The position numbers and the translations under genes are program-made. Under the pieces are notes generated by a model. That model did not search any database. It had not been told where the DNA came from and worked only from the letters and a program-made list of their open reading frames with translations. Shown one piece after another: positions 1 through 10,646 of a stretch of 64,000 nucleotides of DNA. The stretch spans positions 54,665,501-54,729,500 of the forward strand of contig CM074863.1 of NCBI GenBank assembly GCA_037501455.1. The letters run 5' to 3'. Source of the DNA: Lantana camara (taxonomy: Eukaryota; Streptophyta; Magnoliopsida; Lamiales; Verbenaceae). Position 1 is the first letter of the stretch. Every line of letters starts with the position of its first letter.

Positions 1-395
1 CACTTTGCCATACTTGGAGATTCAAGGCTCAAATCTTTTCCAACCTTCATCGAATTCAAAAGGTGAGCTTAGGGTTGTAATATACATTCATTATGGGTCA
101 TTTTGAACCATGCATCCCTAATTTTGATCATGTTTTCATGAAGTTTGGAGATTTATATGAATAGTTAGGTTTTGTATAAAATTCTTGATCTCATTGAATA
201 CTTGGAGTTTTTAGTTAATTCAAAGCATGAAAGTGACTACTTTACTTCCTTTATTTCATTTATGATCTTGTATTTCTTAGTAGTTGAGAATTCATTGAGA
301 AGCCATTAATGAACCTTGGGGAATTTGGTTGAAACTTGAGTTCATTTTCCTCCATCGAGTTATGTACTGCTGTTGCGGCATTTTGGCACTGATTT
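1..395 (+). mobile_element. Family B LTR, plus orientation, first visible part
   Basis: Part of a Ty3/gypsy-type LTR whose left end lies before the window. It matches, in reverse complement, the minus-strand family B LTRs around 35200-35300: both have the segment GGTRAGCTTAGGGTTGTAAT. A donor-like AAAAG|GTGAGC lies at 59-68. The LTR is cut at 395 by insertion of element A and resumes at 8381; the 5-bp duplication GATTT (391-395 and 8376-8380) proves the two parts were once continuous. No coding sequence is seen. Whether this was a solo LTR or one end of a full element cannot be decided here. Confidence 0.85.
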
Positions 396-519
396 TGTAG
401 CACCCCTACACGTGGAGTACCACACCCCCGCACTACAGGTCGATCCACCCACGAAATGGTCAGTCCGTACATGAACCAACCTGCAGCGAACGGGTGACAA
501 TAAAATAAAGGACAGCTAA

Positions 520-763
520 CTAGGTGGGACTACCCTCAAATCAAATAACATAAGGTACAAAAGTAAAGCGGAAGTATAATACACTCAATATCCACTATCA
601 ACATTGAAGGCATGCTATCTTGACTATATCCACATATCAATACATTATGATCACCTAAAAATATAATAAATAACAATAACAATAGTTACTATTTAACAAC
701 AAATAAAATACACCGGGCTTGACTCGAATGTAAGGACTAGACTTGACTCTAACTCCCACCTAG
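520..763 (-). promoter_or_regulatory. Long-range inverted repeat in A LTR
   Basis: CTAGGTGGGA at 520-529 is the exact reverse complement of TCCCACCTAG at 754-763, so the two arms could pair across about 225 nt of the sense RNA. Family B+ has the same arms with a different base pair (CTAGGCGGGA/TCCCGCCTAG), so the change occurs on both sides. Confidence 0.6.
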
Positions 764-780
764 CACGTACTTGCAAGAAC

Positions 781-820
781 CTGAAAGGTGGAGGCGTCAG
801 TCTATTAAGACCGAGTGAGG
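781..820 (-). promoter_or_regulatory. Branch-point stem-loop and 3' splice-like site, A LTR
   Basis: On the minus strand the sequence runs CTCACTCGGTC, a six-base loop, GACTGACGCC, a short pyrimidine stretch, then CTTTCAG|GTTC. The hairpin CGGTC/GACTG contains one G-U pair; the right LTR copy has the fully paired CAGTC/GACTG (6152-6167). ACTGAC fits a plant branch point and CAG a 3' splice site. Splicing itself is inferred. Confidence 0.55.
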
Positions 821-1269
821 GGTTTAAATAAATATTAGCGCAGTTAACATGCAAGTTATATTCTCGGGTAAAGCTTTAGGAAAAAAAACATAAAAGTGTA
901 AGTTTAATAATGAGATATTCTTCGCCCGAGAATACAACTATCCAATTTAACAATTCATTCAATTCGATTCATGCAATACGTGGGCGAGTGAGGGCAATCT
1001 CCAACCTTACTCCAAGTGTGAATACTACTTGTTTGCTTTATTAATTTAACGAGTGATCATGCAATTCAGTTACCGTGCATTAGTGCGACAGTGTATTCAG
1101 TCAATACAATCAAGGAATGGAAACCATGCAGTAACCCGAGGACAGCCCGTGGTGCCGGACCCCACCCCAGTCTCCTTCTCCCTCCAATGATGGGAAGGTT
1201 GCGAGCATTCACCATCCACGACATGTTGAGCAGAGGGTACATGAATCCCTAAGAACGGAACTCCTTCCT

Positions 1270-1287
1270 CCACTAATCTCCTAGCGG
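1270..1287 (-). promoter_or_regulatory. GGAG-core stem-loop in A LTR
   Basis: On the minus strand the sequence is CCGCTA, GGAGAT, TAGTGG: a six-pair stem including one G-U pair with GGAGAT in the loop. It lies about 880 nt from the LTR 3' end. The second copy is at 6629-6646. Families B, F, D and G have the same core at a comparable distance. Confidence 0.55.
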
Positions 1288-1541
1288 ATTCAGAGGTCAT
1301 CCCAACGTGGTGAGGATAGCGCTAGAGTTACCCGTCAGCCCATGCTTTCCCGGTTGGCTCAAGCGACTACCCTCGGGCCAAAAGCGAACATGCTTTACTC
1401 GCCAATACACGGTAACACGACTTGATTTTCATGAACATGACTTGGTTGAAATTGTGAGTAATTTCATGGGAATAAATACCTTTTGGCTGAAAGTTCACAT
1501 ATGGGTATACGGGTTCTATATAACTAGCAATTAAACCTCAC

Positions 1542-1614
1542 CTGACAGGCGACACGCTGACTCAGGGATAGATGAATGTGCTCATTGATCAATAATTTCC
1601 GCCCTGGAGAAGAA
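1542..1614 (-). other. Putative 73-nt micro-exon in A LTR
   Basis: On the minus strand this block follows CCTGTTTCTTGTCCAG, a good pyrimidine tract plus AG, and is followed by GTGAGGTTT, a canonical donor, after GCCTGTCAG. The right LTR copy (6912-6984) keeps the donor, but its acceptor AG has become CG. Equivalent blocks in families B, C and F occur at a similar distance from the LTR end. No transcript evidence is available here. Confidence 0.5.
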
Positions 1615-1852
1615 CTGGACAAGAAACAGGACATTGTGTACTCGTGAGATACTAACTCAATAATGGTACCAAATACAACGCACGGCATGATCAAGTAATG
1701 AAATGACATGCATTACCTAATGTAGCATAATATAATTATATTATTGCATGTAATTGATCATATAATAAGATGTTTGGGTCATTTAGAGGCATAGGATTGG
1801 AATTGGAAAAATGGAATTTATGCAGAAACATTCTGCCCCTCCAGGGGTCTGA

Positions 1853-2038
1853 GAACGGCCGTTCCGGCCCTTAGTTCAAAATAGGAAGGCCGAAGGTGCT
1901 CCCCGAATATGGGAACGGTCGTTCCGGCTTGTAGGCCAAAACGGGAAGGGTCGTTCCCGTCTTCGCCGCCATACAATCATTTAAACGTGCGAACGGTCGT
2001 TCCCAAATACAAAGGGAACGGGAAGGGCTGTTCCCGTT
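1853..2038. repeat. Cluster of GC-rich inverted repeats in A LTR
   Basis: Five short inverted repeats built on one core lie in about 190 bp: GAACGGCCGTTC (1853-1864), GGAACGGTCGTTCC (1912-1925), ACGGGAA...TTCCCGT (1941-1960), GAACGGTCGTTC (1991-2002) and AACGGGAA...TTCCCGTT (2017-2038). The second LTR repeats the cluster at about 7223-7430. Confidence 0.8.
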
Positions 2039-3226
2039 ATGCAGTAAGAGCAGAAACAGGGGATGCACGAACCACTCCCTAATCTCATCAAAACTCATAT
2101 AATTCAATCCCAAATACGATAACTTATGCAAGAAACATGTGTTCATGTCTAAGGTACATTAAGAACCAATATAAACACTTAAGTCATGCTTGATCATCTC
2201 AAATCATCAACTTCAAGCTCATATCACCACTCACCACATAACTTCAAATTCTTCAATAATTCATGTATAAATTCAAGGTAAAATTATGTATTCATGTTTA
2301 TAACAACAAGCAACCATTTATCTGAAGAATTCATGAACCTTTGCTTCATACATAATTTCAAGAATTCATGCATATAACCATCTATACCTTGAAATGAATT
2401 AGAAGAAGGAAGGTGATGAAGATGAGATGATGGTGGTGCTCCAAGATTCATAATTCCTCCCAAAATCATAGCTTAAAATGATGAAATCCCTTTTCCTTTT
2501 TCTTGGGGTTTGGTTCGGTGAGAGCAAACAAGCAAACATGGAGGTTTATGTGTAATGAAGATGATCATGGAAGAATGAAGAAGATATAACGTGATTCATG
2601 CCTTGGTTTTGATGAAATTATAAAAATTGCAATTAAATCCTTAAACTATACAAGTTATGCAATTAAGGATAAAAGGAATAAAGAATGATCAATTTGGTCC
2701 AAGAAGTTTTCATGCAATTTGGTCCTCACATTTACAAGAATAACCTTTTAAGGACAATTAAGCAATTAAGTCATGTTCAATAATTATTTCACGTAACAAT
2801 TAAATTTAATTTAAAAAATAATTCCTAAGTTGACATGTATTTCACATATTTTCACGTAACACATTGAAACATAACTCATATAATTTTCATGAAAGGTAAG
2901 AAATTAATAAAAGAAAGAATTAAAATAAATCCTAACTCTCGAAATCCCACACGTGTCGTGCATAACTGAATAATTTAAAATTGGGGCATTACAATTCTCT
3001 CCCCCGTAAGAGGATCTGGTCCCCAGATCCATTGTCTTGAATTTCTGAAATTTAATTAACTCTCCCGGGTTGGCCATTCCCCGTCAGGGATTAGTTCGAA
3101 AGAAGTCTTCAATCCACAAGGTTCCTTCAATGCTATCAAGCCACGACCCTCAACTTCCCGAACCTAAACACTCGAAAGAAAATCTAACCTTCCACTAGAA
3201 CAAGTTGACAAGTAGTAGGTAATAAT

Positions 3227-3302
3227 GAGAGTGCCCCGTCTCTCAAACAAACGACGAGAGAACCCCGCCTCTCGAGCAACACTGAAAGAATCCCCGTCTC
3301 TC
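3227..3302. repeat. Hairpin minisatellite beside the A polypurine tract
   Basis: Three units of the type GAGAGNNCCCCGYCTCTC at 3227, 3256 and 3284, spaced 28-29 bp. Each is itself an inverted repeat (GAGAG against CTCTC). A five-unit homologue occurs in family B at 36471-36604, in the same position relative to the 3' LTR. Confidence 0.75.
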
Positions 3303-5302
3303 ACGCACACGATCAAAAATTCAAGTAAACAATTAAATCATTTACACAATTATCATGTAAGGAGCAAGTAGAAGGTATCAATTATGTCAATTTATTGTTT
3401 ATATAATACAAATTAATAATGAACAAGAAATCATATATGGCAATAATAAAATAAATGATACATGTGATATGTATGTTCAAGTGTACCGTTCACCGTGGTT
3501 GGAAGTTCTCATTTTGTAGTAGTTTGGTTGAGTACTTGATTCTTTAGTTGAGGTTTCTTCTCACCATACTATCATACCTCAAATGCTCGATGTATATAAG
3601 CTTGCACCTAGAGGTTCCATCATTGTTCTGTTACCTTCTCTTGTCCCATCGACTCTCAAGCATTCTCTTAGAGCATCCATTTCCTGTAGTTTCTTAAAGC
3701 ACTTACCCTTTCCTAATTTATTCCCAAATTATCCTATCCCTTCTATCACTCCGGTTTAAAATTTCAATTCTTGACAGCTACCTTTGCCCTGGTGTTCCTT
3801 TCTAACAAAATCCATAAATCATCATCAATCACCATATTTCCATGCCAATTTAAATCTCAGATTTGCCGGTTCAACCCTTCTTGTGTTAATTTCCACATTC
3901 GCTTTCTGGACCCGAAAATGGAAGTAACCGTTGAGCTTCTAATCCATTAGAAAATAGCACTGCGGAGCCATCAATACCATCCTTGGTCTCACGCCTACTT
4001 TAGTTGACTTATTTATCCTGCCAAATTCATGAAGGTTTCCATTTAAGGATAATGTTTGATGAGGGAAAGGAACAATGTCGTCATCCCGCGCGAATAACTC
4101 AGCAAGCACACTCGCATGAACCAAAGTAATCAGGTCCTAGTGGAATGTCTTCCTTGTAGGATTCTCATCTTCGATCAAAGCATACTCAATTAACTTATAA
4201 AAGTCGTTGTCTCTCCCATTCCCATTGTTAACATTAGATCCAAACTTAACAACCTTTGTACCTCCACTTACTTGATTATTCACTTTCAACTTCTACTTTC
4301 CACTTTCTTCCCCTTCCATTTATTGTAGAAATTCCGGTAACAATATTCATCCTATTGGCGCCTACTCCTTGGCCTTGATAGAGAACTCGTACTAGCATGT
4401 ATTTCATTAACGAGAGCAAATTAAGATTCAAGATTTGCCATCCAAATTTCACCAGACCGGATCTCTTCTTCCATTTACTGAGTCAAATGATATACGAGAC
4501 TACGAGGGAATCATAAAACAGAGGAACTCATATTCTGAGAACAATAATAAAGACAGGAGTACTGTTGATGATGGGACTTTTCTTCGGGTAAGAGGGAGGA
4601 AAGGTTTCTTTCACATGATTCTGATAGAGGTTGCTCGAATTCACAAATTTTCTTGAAGTTTCAACTCTCCCGAGTTAGGTCTAACTTTCGGCTTTAATTT
4701 GTTTCCGGCCGGCTCTCCCCCCTTAAGAAAATAGAAATTTTCTAATTCCTTGAGCTTGTTTACCACTTCTCAATTCCTTCGACTCACTTCTCTTGAAATT
4801 TATATTTTTAGTTAAACTACATACTTGATGATCCTTACTCCAAGTGAGAGACCCCTATAACATTCAAATGTAACTTCCTCCAATATCTTGATTCAATGTT
4901 ACCTTAGTTGAGGTGGTAGTTGAAATAAAATTTGGAAGAGAGCCTATTACAATAAACACTAAATAATGCATGTCTGTTAAAATGTTAATGCACATATTAC
5001 ACTTACAAACAATTTAAAATGGAAAACGTTGGAACAATTGCATTAATTTAAAGGTATGCGTATAATAAAGAAATTTAAATAATTTAAACAACGTATTTAA
5101 CACATCAAGCATGAAATCTAGAACAACAATTATGGTAACACATATAAACGAGAGGCAATTAATTAATATATGATGCACGTGTTTATGAATGTATTGAACT
5201 TGTCACCGTAGTAGGGGTAATTTTATCCCGACACTTTTCCTTGATTGTTGCATCATAAACTCGTCTCGTGTTGTTGATTGGTTCTTGTTTACCCACGGTC
5301 TT

Positions 5303-5386
5303 CTAATCTTCAAAATTCACCCTAGCTGTCATTTTACTCCTCTTTATGGTTTCTATTTGTTGCTCCATATCTTCCAATTCAACCAT
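5303..5386 (-). pseudogene. Relic of a short acidic/coiled-coil-like ORF in A
   Basis: A 27-codon minus-strand reading frame starts MVELEDMEQQ and then stops. Family B has ELEDMEQQMGTLKKGKDW at 38315-38503 and just upstream. The shared ELEDMEQQ segment at the same place in two diverged internal regions suggests decay from a common protein, perhaps an N-terminal gag-like segment. No known domain is recognised. Confidence 0.4.
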
Positions 5387-5999
5387 ACCATATTTGGAAA
5401 TTCTTAAAGCAACTTTATTATTAATCCTCGAGAATCGCCTCTTCCTTATTGCTAGAACCCCGGCCTAAGCGTCTTCGGAATTTTATTTTTTTTTCTTCCA
5501 ACCTCTCGAATCTCATAAGTGATCTTCCACGATTGATTCCTCTTTTTTGGATCTCATCGCTTGAATTTCAACCCGATAGGAAAGATGATGACTCTCAAAT
5601 CCTTGTGTGAATTTTCGGCACACTTCCTTACCTTTCCCAAGGTAGAGAAGAAATCTTGTACTAGACTGAAATTTTTGAACAATTGGTCGTGGTTTAGTAT
5701 CGTTCCCACAACCTGTAACTCACAACTTCCTTTTGAAAATAAATGCAAGTGGGTAAGGCATGCTCATGTCACATAAACAATACCAAGGACATGAAATTGA
5801 TGCATAAGGTCACAACTAGTTCAGCAAAATTTCAAAATAATCATATTAAACATATAAATTTTCAACAATTCAAGGTCAATTACTCAACAATCAATAGCAT
5901 AATTCGATGCATTGCCCAAGTTATCAAGTAATTCAATTAATTCAAAGGGTTCAAGTAGATCAAGAAATCTAAATAAAATGCAAGGACTATTTAATCCAT

Positions 6000-8375
6000 T
6001 ATCATCTCCTAAAAATATAATAAATAACAATAACAATAGTTACTATTTAACAACAAATAAAATGCACCTGGCTTGACTCGAATTCAAGGACTAGACTTGA
6101 CTCTAACTCCCGCCTAGCACGTACCTGTAACAACCTGAAAGGTGGAGGCGTCAGTCCATGAAGACTGAGTGAGGGGTTTAAATAAATATTAGCGCAGTTA
6201 ACATGCAAGTTATATTCTCGGGTAAATCTTTAGAAAAAAAAACATAAAAGTGTAAGTTTAATAATGAGATATTCTTCGCCCGATAATACAACTGTCCAAT
6301 TTAACAATTCATTCAATTCGATTTATGGAATACGTGGCTCGGCGAGTGAGGGCAATCTCCAACCTTACTCCAAGTGTGAATACTACTTGCTTGCTTTATT
6401 AATATAACGGGGTGATCATGCAATTCAGTTACAGTGCATTAGTGCGACAGTGTATTCAGTCAATAAAATCAAGGAATGGAAACCATGCAGTAACCTGAGG
6501 ACAGCCCGTGGTGCCGGACCCGACCCCAGTCTCCTTCTCCCTCCAATGATGGGAAGGTTGCGAGCCTTCACCATCCACGACATGTTGAGCAGAGGGTACA
6601 TGAATCCCTAAGCCCGGAACTTCTTCCTCCACTAATCTCCTAGCGGATTCAGGGGTCATCCCAATGTGGTGAGGATAGCGCTAGAGTTACCCATCAGCCC
6701 ATGCTTTCCCTGTTAGCTCAAGCCACTACCCTCGGGCCCAAAGTGAACATGCTTTACTCGCCAATACATGGTAACACGACTTAATTTTCATGAACATGAC
6801 TTACTTGAAATTGTGAGCAATTTCATGGGAAAATTATAGATATAAATACCTTTTGGCCGAAAGTTCATATAAAGGTATACGGGTTCTATATAACTAGCAA
6901 TTAAACCTCACCTGACAGGCGACACGATGACTCAGGGATACATGTACGTGCTCATTGATCAATAATCTCTACCCTGGAGAAGAACGGGACAAGAAACAGG
7001 ACATTGTGTACTCGTGACACACTAACTCAATAATGGTACCAAATACAATGCAGAACATGATCAAGTAATGAAATGACGTGCAATACCCAACGTGGTATAA
7101 TATAATTATATTATTGCATATAATTGATCATATAATAACATGTTTGGGTCATTTATAGGCATAGGATTGGAATTGGAAAAATGGAATTTATGTAGAAACA
7201 TTCTGCCTCTCCAGGGGTCTGAGAACGGTCGTTCCGGCCCTTAGTTCAAATTGGGAAGGGCCGTTCCCATCTCCCTGAAGCTGCTCCCCGAAGATGGGAA
7301 CGGTAGTTCCGGCTTGTAGGCCAAAACGGGAAGGGTCGTTCCCGTCCTCGCCGCCATGCAATCATATAAACGTGGGAACGGTCGTTCCCAAATATAAAGG
7401 GAACGGGAAGGGTCGTTCCCATTATTCAGCAGAAGCAGAAACTGGGGATGCGCGAACCACTCCCTAATCTCATCAAAGCTCATATAATTCAATCCCAAAT
7501 ACAATAATTTATGCAAGAAACATGTGTTCACGTTTAAGGTACAATAAGAACCAATATAAACACTTAATTTATGCTTGATCATCTCAAATCATCAACTTCA
7601 AGCTCATATCACCACTCAACACATAACTTCAAATTCTTCAATAATTCATGCATAAATTCAAGGTAAAATTATGTATTCATGTTTCTAACAATAAGCACCC
7701 ATTTATCTCAAGAATTCATGAACCCTTACTTCATACGTAATTTCAAGAATTCATGCATATAACCATCTATACCTTGAAATGAATTAGAAGAAGGAAGGTG
7801 ATAAAGATGAGATGATGGTGGTGCTCCAAGATTCATAATTCCTCCCAAAATCTTAGCTTAAAATGATGAAATCCCTTTTCCTTTTTGTTGGGGTTTGGTT
7901 CGGTGAGAGCAAACAAGCAAACATGGAGGTTTATGTGTAATGAAGATGATCATGGAAGAATGAAGATATAACGTGATTCATGCCTTGGTTTTGATGAAAT
8001 TATAAAAATTGCAATTAAATCCTTAAACTATACAAGTTATGCAATTAAGGATAAAAGGACTAAAGAATAATCAATTTGGTCCAAGAAGTTTTCATGCAAT
8101 TTGGTCCTCACATTTACAAGAATAACCTTTTAAGGACAATTAAGCAATTAAGTCATGTTCAATAATTATTTCACGTAACAATTAAATTTAATTTAAAAAA
8201 TAATTCCCAAGTTGACATGTATTTCACATATTTTCACGTAACACATTGAAACATAACTCATATAATTTTCATGAAAGGTAAGAAATTAATAAAAGAAAGA
8301 ATTAAAATAAATCCTAACTCTCGAAATCCCACACGTGTCGTGCATAACTGAATAATTTAAAATTGGTGCATTACA
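6000..8375 (-). repeat. Family A 5' LTR, truncated
   Basis: This copy matches 396-2993 from about position 647 of the window onward, so roughly 250 bp corresponding to the sense 3' end of the LTR are missing together with the PBS. The junction lies in short shared sequence (CATTAT), as expected from illegitimate recombination. It ends GCATTACA at 8375, directly before the second GATTT. It differs from the left LTR by scattered substitutions and short indels. Confidence 0.88.
7223..7430. repeat. Second A-LTR cluster of GC-rich inverted repeats
   Basis: The counterpart of 1853-2038. The first unit here is GAACGGTCGTTC instead of GAACGGCCGTTC, a change at the centre of the symmetry. Later units again combine GGGAAC with GTTCCC. 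Confidence 0.75.
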
Positions 8376-8688
8376 GATTTTGCTGTCATTTGTTACTCCT
8401 TTTTGGCCTTGTTTTTTGCATATACATACGTGATCATGTTGCATGAGGAGTCGAATGGTTGCTGCCCTGTTTTGCTTCCTTTTTGTGCCCTGTTTCATCT
8501 TGAACTGCTACTGTCTACTGCTGCCTATTTTCTTACCTAAGTTGTTTGTTTTTAGTCATTTGTGGGAGTTTATGACCTGTTTTGCTGCTGGGTTTATTGC
8601 CTTGGTTGCCTGCTACCTGCTGTTGTGTTTTCTTGCCTTTAAAATAGGGGATTGAGTTTGATCTGCTGCCGTTTCTGCGCCTAGAATG

Positions 8689-8782
8689 AATCTCCCCGGG
8701 CGGGGAGATTTTGGGCATGAAAATGCCCGGCCGGGGACCCTTTGTGCCGAAACTCTTCTGCCTGAAAGTCCCCGGGCGGGGA
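8689..8782. repeat. GC-rich inverted-repeat cluster in B+ LTR
   Basis: Arms AATCTCCCCG/CGGGGAGATT with a 2-nt centre (8689-8710), GGGCAT/ATGCCC around GAAA (8713-8728), CCCGGCCGGG (8726-8735), and TCCCCG/CGGGGA with a 2-nt centre (8769-8782). The minus-strand B LTRs have a comparable cluster with a wholly different core, built on GGTCGC/GCGACC. Confidence 0.8.
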
Positions 8783-9037
8783 TTTTTGTGTGCAAAATCT
8801 CCACTTTGGGACTCTTGGCTTTTGTGTGATATTGCAATGTTTTGTGCATGGTTATATAAATTCTAATGCATGCAGGGTGTGTGTTAGTGTAATACATATA
8901 TGCATGCATGTGATTTATTGTTGTTATGCATGTTTACTTTTGTTATGAATGCATGCTTGAATACGTGTACATTTCTATATGTTTGCTTGCATAAGTTGTG
9001 TAATTAATTTAGTTGTTGTGAGTGGATGCATACTTGT

Positions 9038-9042
<5 letters not shown>

Positions 9043-9094
<52 letters not shown>

Positions 9095-9120
9095 GTGTGT
9101 GTGTGTGTGTGTGTGTGTGT
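9043..9120. repeat. (AT)n-(GT)n compound microsatellite
   Basis: An AT dinucleotide tract at about 9043-9089 runs into a GT tract at about 9094-9120, inside the family B LTR. The corresponding AT tracts in the minus-strand B LTRs differ in length between copies. Confidence 0.95.
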
Positions 9121-9579
9121 TATATGTGTGTTAATGCATGCACGTATTAAATTGTGAGTGTACGTATGTACACATATTTATATATATTTCATAGTGTATT
9201 TATTTAATTATTTAGTATTATTTACTATATATTGTAATTATTTTAAGATTTTGGAAGTAATTTGTTATCGAATTTCCGTTAACGATTTGAATGTATTTAT
9301 TTGTTTATTCTCTAATTGTAAACATGATATAGTACGTGTTATGATCGTTATTTGAATTCCTTGGATTGATTTGGTATGAAATATGAAATTATGAACTTGA
9401 ACGGATTCAAACGTTTCTTGAAAGGAATGGGATGATAGTATATATGTCTTTAAGATTTTAATCATGCACATGAACGTGTTCATTACATAATATCATCTTT
9501 TATGCATTCATATCATGATCATTACATTGCCGAGCATCTTATATGGTCATTTGAGTCTCACTTCACCTTCCTTCCATAG

Positions 9580-9646
9580 ATTTCGATCCAGTTGGAGACG
9601 AGGCAGGTCAGTGAGGCTCTTGTGCTCTTCTTTTTGTCATTCTAAG
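9580..9646 (+). other. Putative 67-nt micro-exon in B+ LTR
   Basis: Preceded by CACCTTCCTTCCATAG and followed by GTGGGTTTCTC after CTAAG. It contains GGAGACGAGGC and GTCAGTGAGGC; the minus-strand B copies have GGAGACAAGGC and GTCAATGAGGC at the same places, and C and F have related G-rich GGNGAC sequence. Inferred from splice-site-like signals and conserved position only. Confidence 0.5.
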
Positions 9647-9918
9647 GTGGGTTTCTCTACTGTTTAGCTAAATTACCCTATATACTTCCAATGTGTAAAG
9701 ATTTCGGCCAAAATTTATTATATTTATATAGCGTCGTTTCAAGAGTAAATGTTTACAACGTATAGCCTTTATTTTATGAACCCTACCAAATGTTTTGGTG
9801 AGAAATGAATGAATGCACAGAATGGGGCCCAGGGACTTAGTGTGAGTGGCTATCCGGGGGGGCATGGGCCGACGGTGATCCCTTACACTAGTTCCAACCA
9901 AATAACAGCATAATCGGA

Positions 9919-9939
9919 CCTCGTTAGGAGTTAACGAGG
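9919..9939 (+). promoter_or_regulatory. GGAG-core stem-loop in B+ LTR
   Basis: CCTCGTTA, loop GGAGT, TAACGAGG: eight perfect pairs. The minus-strand B copies read CCTCGTTA / TAGCGAGG, where the changed pair is a G-U wobble in sense RNA. The hairpin lies about 830 nt from the LTR 3' end. Confidence 0.6.
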
Positions 9940-10317
9940 AATGGACACTGAGTGCCATCTGGGGAGTCATGTAACCCCTTTTGGTCAATGAATGGATGGC
10001 CAAGCCTTGCAAACCCATCCATCACCTGGAGGAAAAAGGTGTAAATGTTCATGAATGTGCACGAAAGAATGCAACGTATGAAAACAATGAATGAATGAAT
10101 GATTAATGAATTACACAAGGTGTTCGTTGGAGATGATGCACGCCCACTCGCCGGGCCACGAAAGACCTAATGAAAATTGGATGTTATAATCTCTTTTGAT
10201 GATTTCCTTATTTCACCACTTGGGAAATGTTTTAAAAAGCTCATTTGGGATTATAGCTTGCATGTGAATGTTTAAATACCATCTTATATTATATTTACAC
10301 CCTGTTTTTATACCCAC

Positions 10318-10361
10318 CAGTCCCTATTTGGACTGAACCCATTTGGTTTTCAGTTGTGCAG
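10318..10361 (+). promoter_or_regulatory. Branch-point hairpin and 3' splice-like site, B+ LTR
   Basis: CAGTCC, loop CTATTT, GGACTG (10318-10335), then AACCCATTTGGTTTTCAG ending at 10353 and a second acceptor TGTGCAG ending at 10361. The hairpin lies 427 nt before the LTR end. Confidence 0.55.
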
Positions 10362-10374
10362 GTTTTGGGGATTT

Positions 10375-10646
10375 GCTAGGCGGGAATCCGAGTCTTTGGG
10401 AATTTGTATTTGAGTCTAGCATTCTTTTGTATAGTACACTCATCTCATGCTTATTTTATGACTCGATATTGTATTTTGGAGCGTATATGATAGCTTAGAT
10501 CGTGATGGCTCTTTTGGATATTTGCATATTGTAAATGATTTATTTTTAGAGCTTGAATGCTCATGGTATATATATATTGATCAGTTGTTGCTTCCGCTTT
10601 AATGTTTTGCTCTGATTTTATGGTTTAAGGGTTATTCCCGCCTAGC
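10375..10646 (+). promoter_or_regulatory. Perfect 13-bp inverted repeat near B+ LTR end
   Basis: GCTAGGCGGGAAT (10375-10387) and ATTCCCGCCTAGC (10634-10646) are exact reverse complements 246 nt apart. The first arm follows the putative 3' splice site and the second lies upstream of the GTTCGCTGC block near the LTR terminus. The arms are conserved with paired changes in the A LTR. Confidence 0.65.

Larger units (their letters stand above)
396..2993 (-). repeat. Family A 3' LTR (complete)
   Basis: Read on the plus strand it starts TGTAGCACCC and ends GGGGCATTACA, about 2.6 kb. In element orientation it carries a donor-like TTTCAAG|GTATAG (intron start 2387), a block bounded by splice-like signals (1542-1614), a GGAGATTAG stem-loop (1270-1287), a branch-point-type hairpin (798-813) followed by the acceptor-like CTTTCAG ending at 781, and an inverted repeat CTAGGTGGGA/TCCCACCTAG (520-529 and 754-763). 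A cluster of GC-rich inverted repeats lies at 1853-2038. These ORF-free signals recur in the other LTR families. Confidence 0.9.
2994..5999 (-). mobile_element. Family A internal region, non-coding, no PBS
   Basis: About 3.0 kb between the two LTR copies. The left edge on the minus strand is CTTACGGGGGAGAGAAT immediately before the LTR TGTAATG, which is the polypurine tract. A three-unit hairpin repeat follows it (3227-3302). Short blocks are shared with the internal regions of B and E, for example the area of 4937-5000 (an ATGCATGTC block) and 5172-5220 (a GATGCACGTG block). No gag, protease, RT or integrase is legible; stops occur in all frames. The right edge joins directly into the middle of the other LTR, so PBS and LTR end are deleted. 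Confidence 0.8.
391..8380 (-). mobile_element. Family A LTR retrotransposon with TSD GATTT
   Basis: A minus-strand, non-autonomous LTR retrotransposon bounded by GATTT duplications at 391-395 and 8376-8380. It consists of a complete LTR (396-2993), an internal region of about 3.0 kb without an intact ORF, and a second LTR copy (about 6000-8375) missing roughly its first 250 bp on the plus strand. Orientation follows from the polypurine tract, which abuts the left LTR on the minus strand. The truncation of the right LTR also removed the PBS. It is inserted in the plus-strand family B LTR. Confidence 0.92.

Noticed and set aside
8443..8655. Hydrophobic 70-codon ORF as a membrane protein
   Set aside because: It lies within the family B LTR in T-rich sequence, overlaps antisense frames and has no counterpart frame in the minus-strand B LTRs.
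9043..9120. AT/GT tract as a regulatory element
   Set aside because: Simple dinucleotide repeat that varies in length between copies; no further support.
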